A stretch of 12,737 bases of DNA, from NCBI GenBank assembly GCA_020832725.1, contig JAFIEC010000182.1, forward strand, positions 1 to 12,737, written 5' to 3'. Both the position numbers and the translations under genes were made by a program. Under the pieces are notes generated by a model. That model worked only from the letters and a program-made list of their open reading frames with translations. It was not told where the DNA came from and made no database searches. Positions 12,621 through 12,737 of the stretch are shown in pieces (position 1 is the first letter of the stretch; each line of letters opens with the position of its first letter). The stretch comes from Paracoccaceae bacterium (GTDB lineage: Bacteria > Pseudomonadota > Alphaproteobacteria > Rhodobacterales > Rhodobacteraceae).

Positions 12621-12679
12621 ACGCTCAAGATGTAGGAGCTGGGGGTTGTGTCAAGCCTGTTGTTCCTGTATTGTTCCGT

Positions 12680-12737
12680 CATGCCCGCACGCTGGTCATC
12701 AGATCGTCCGATGTCGCGCCAGGAGTTCGAGGCGCGG
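12680..12737 (+). CDS. Possible start of a gene running off the right edge
   Basis: An ATG at 12680 opens MPARWSSDRPMSRQEFEAR and continues to the window end. Its composition is reminiscent of the N-terminus of some transposases with a winged-helix domain, but 19 residues are too few to decide. No clear ribosome binding site precedes it. Confidence 0.25.

Noticed and set aside
12392..12682. Minus-strand 96-codon frame crossing the right IS end
   Set aside because: It spans the IS inverted repeat into the transposase 5' region and is antisense to the HsdS-like motifs. It is a chance frame created by the insertion.

Overview
The window looks like a high-GC alphaproteobacterial chromosome, most likely Rhodobacteraceae/Paracoccaceae. 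That placement is an inference from base composition, the AGGAG-type ribosome binding sites and the character of the proteins; there is no rRNA or other marker gene here. No tRNA, rRNA or CRISPR array was seen.

Left part (1-3124): the 5' end of a CPBP-type membrane protease gene runs off the left edge (minus strand). After a roughly 420-base gap come a type II toxin-antitoxin pair with the toxin first (1295-688, minus), a short tyrosine recombinase (2017-1385, minus) and a small ParB-like N-terminal domain protein (plus, up to 2534). About 590 bases follow that hold only a frame-broken, unrecognised coding remnant. This part reads as an accessory or island-type segment.

Centre (3125-8416): this is the most interesting part. 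Six minus-strand genes (7072 to 3125) form a bufferin-type RiPP operon: a secreted DUF2282 precursor (BufA-like, four cysteines), a DUF692 multinuclear non-haem iron oxidase (BufB-like), a DUF2063 partner (BufC-like), a DoxX-family membrane protein, an unrecognised secreted 159-residue protein, and a secreted DUF3179 protein with a CPLC motif. Transcribed away from it is an ECF sigma factor gene overlapping an NrsF-type (DUF1109) six-helix membrane anti-sigma factor. Both divergent transcription units carry the same promoter-like motif, GTAAC(G/T)-16 nt-CGA(A/C), similar to that described for Caulobacter sigma-F. The likely model is that metal or redox stress releases the sigma factor from NrsF, which then drives its own operon and the bufferin operon. 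The exported peptide is modified on cysteine by BufB/BufC and sequesters metal, probably copper, in the periplasm. The last two genes may be accessory parts of this pathway.

Right part (8417-12737): a second mobile-element-like block on the minus strand. It contains a HGGxST zinc-knuckle-like protein, then a tightly coupled three-gene operon (a 126-residue hypothetical protein, a YfjI/DUF3987 ATPase-like protein, and a small winged-helix-like protein). A complete 1050-bp IS903-group IS5-family element (11458-12507, perfect 18-bp inverted repeats) abuts the first codon of that operon and lacks a target duplication. Beyond it lies a fragment resembling a type I restriction specificity subunit (HsdS), and perhaps the start of another gene running off the right edge.
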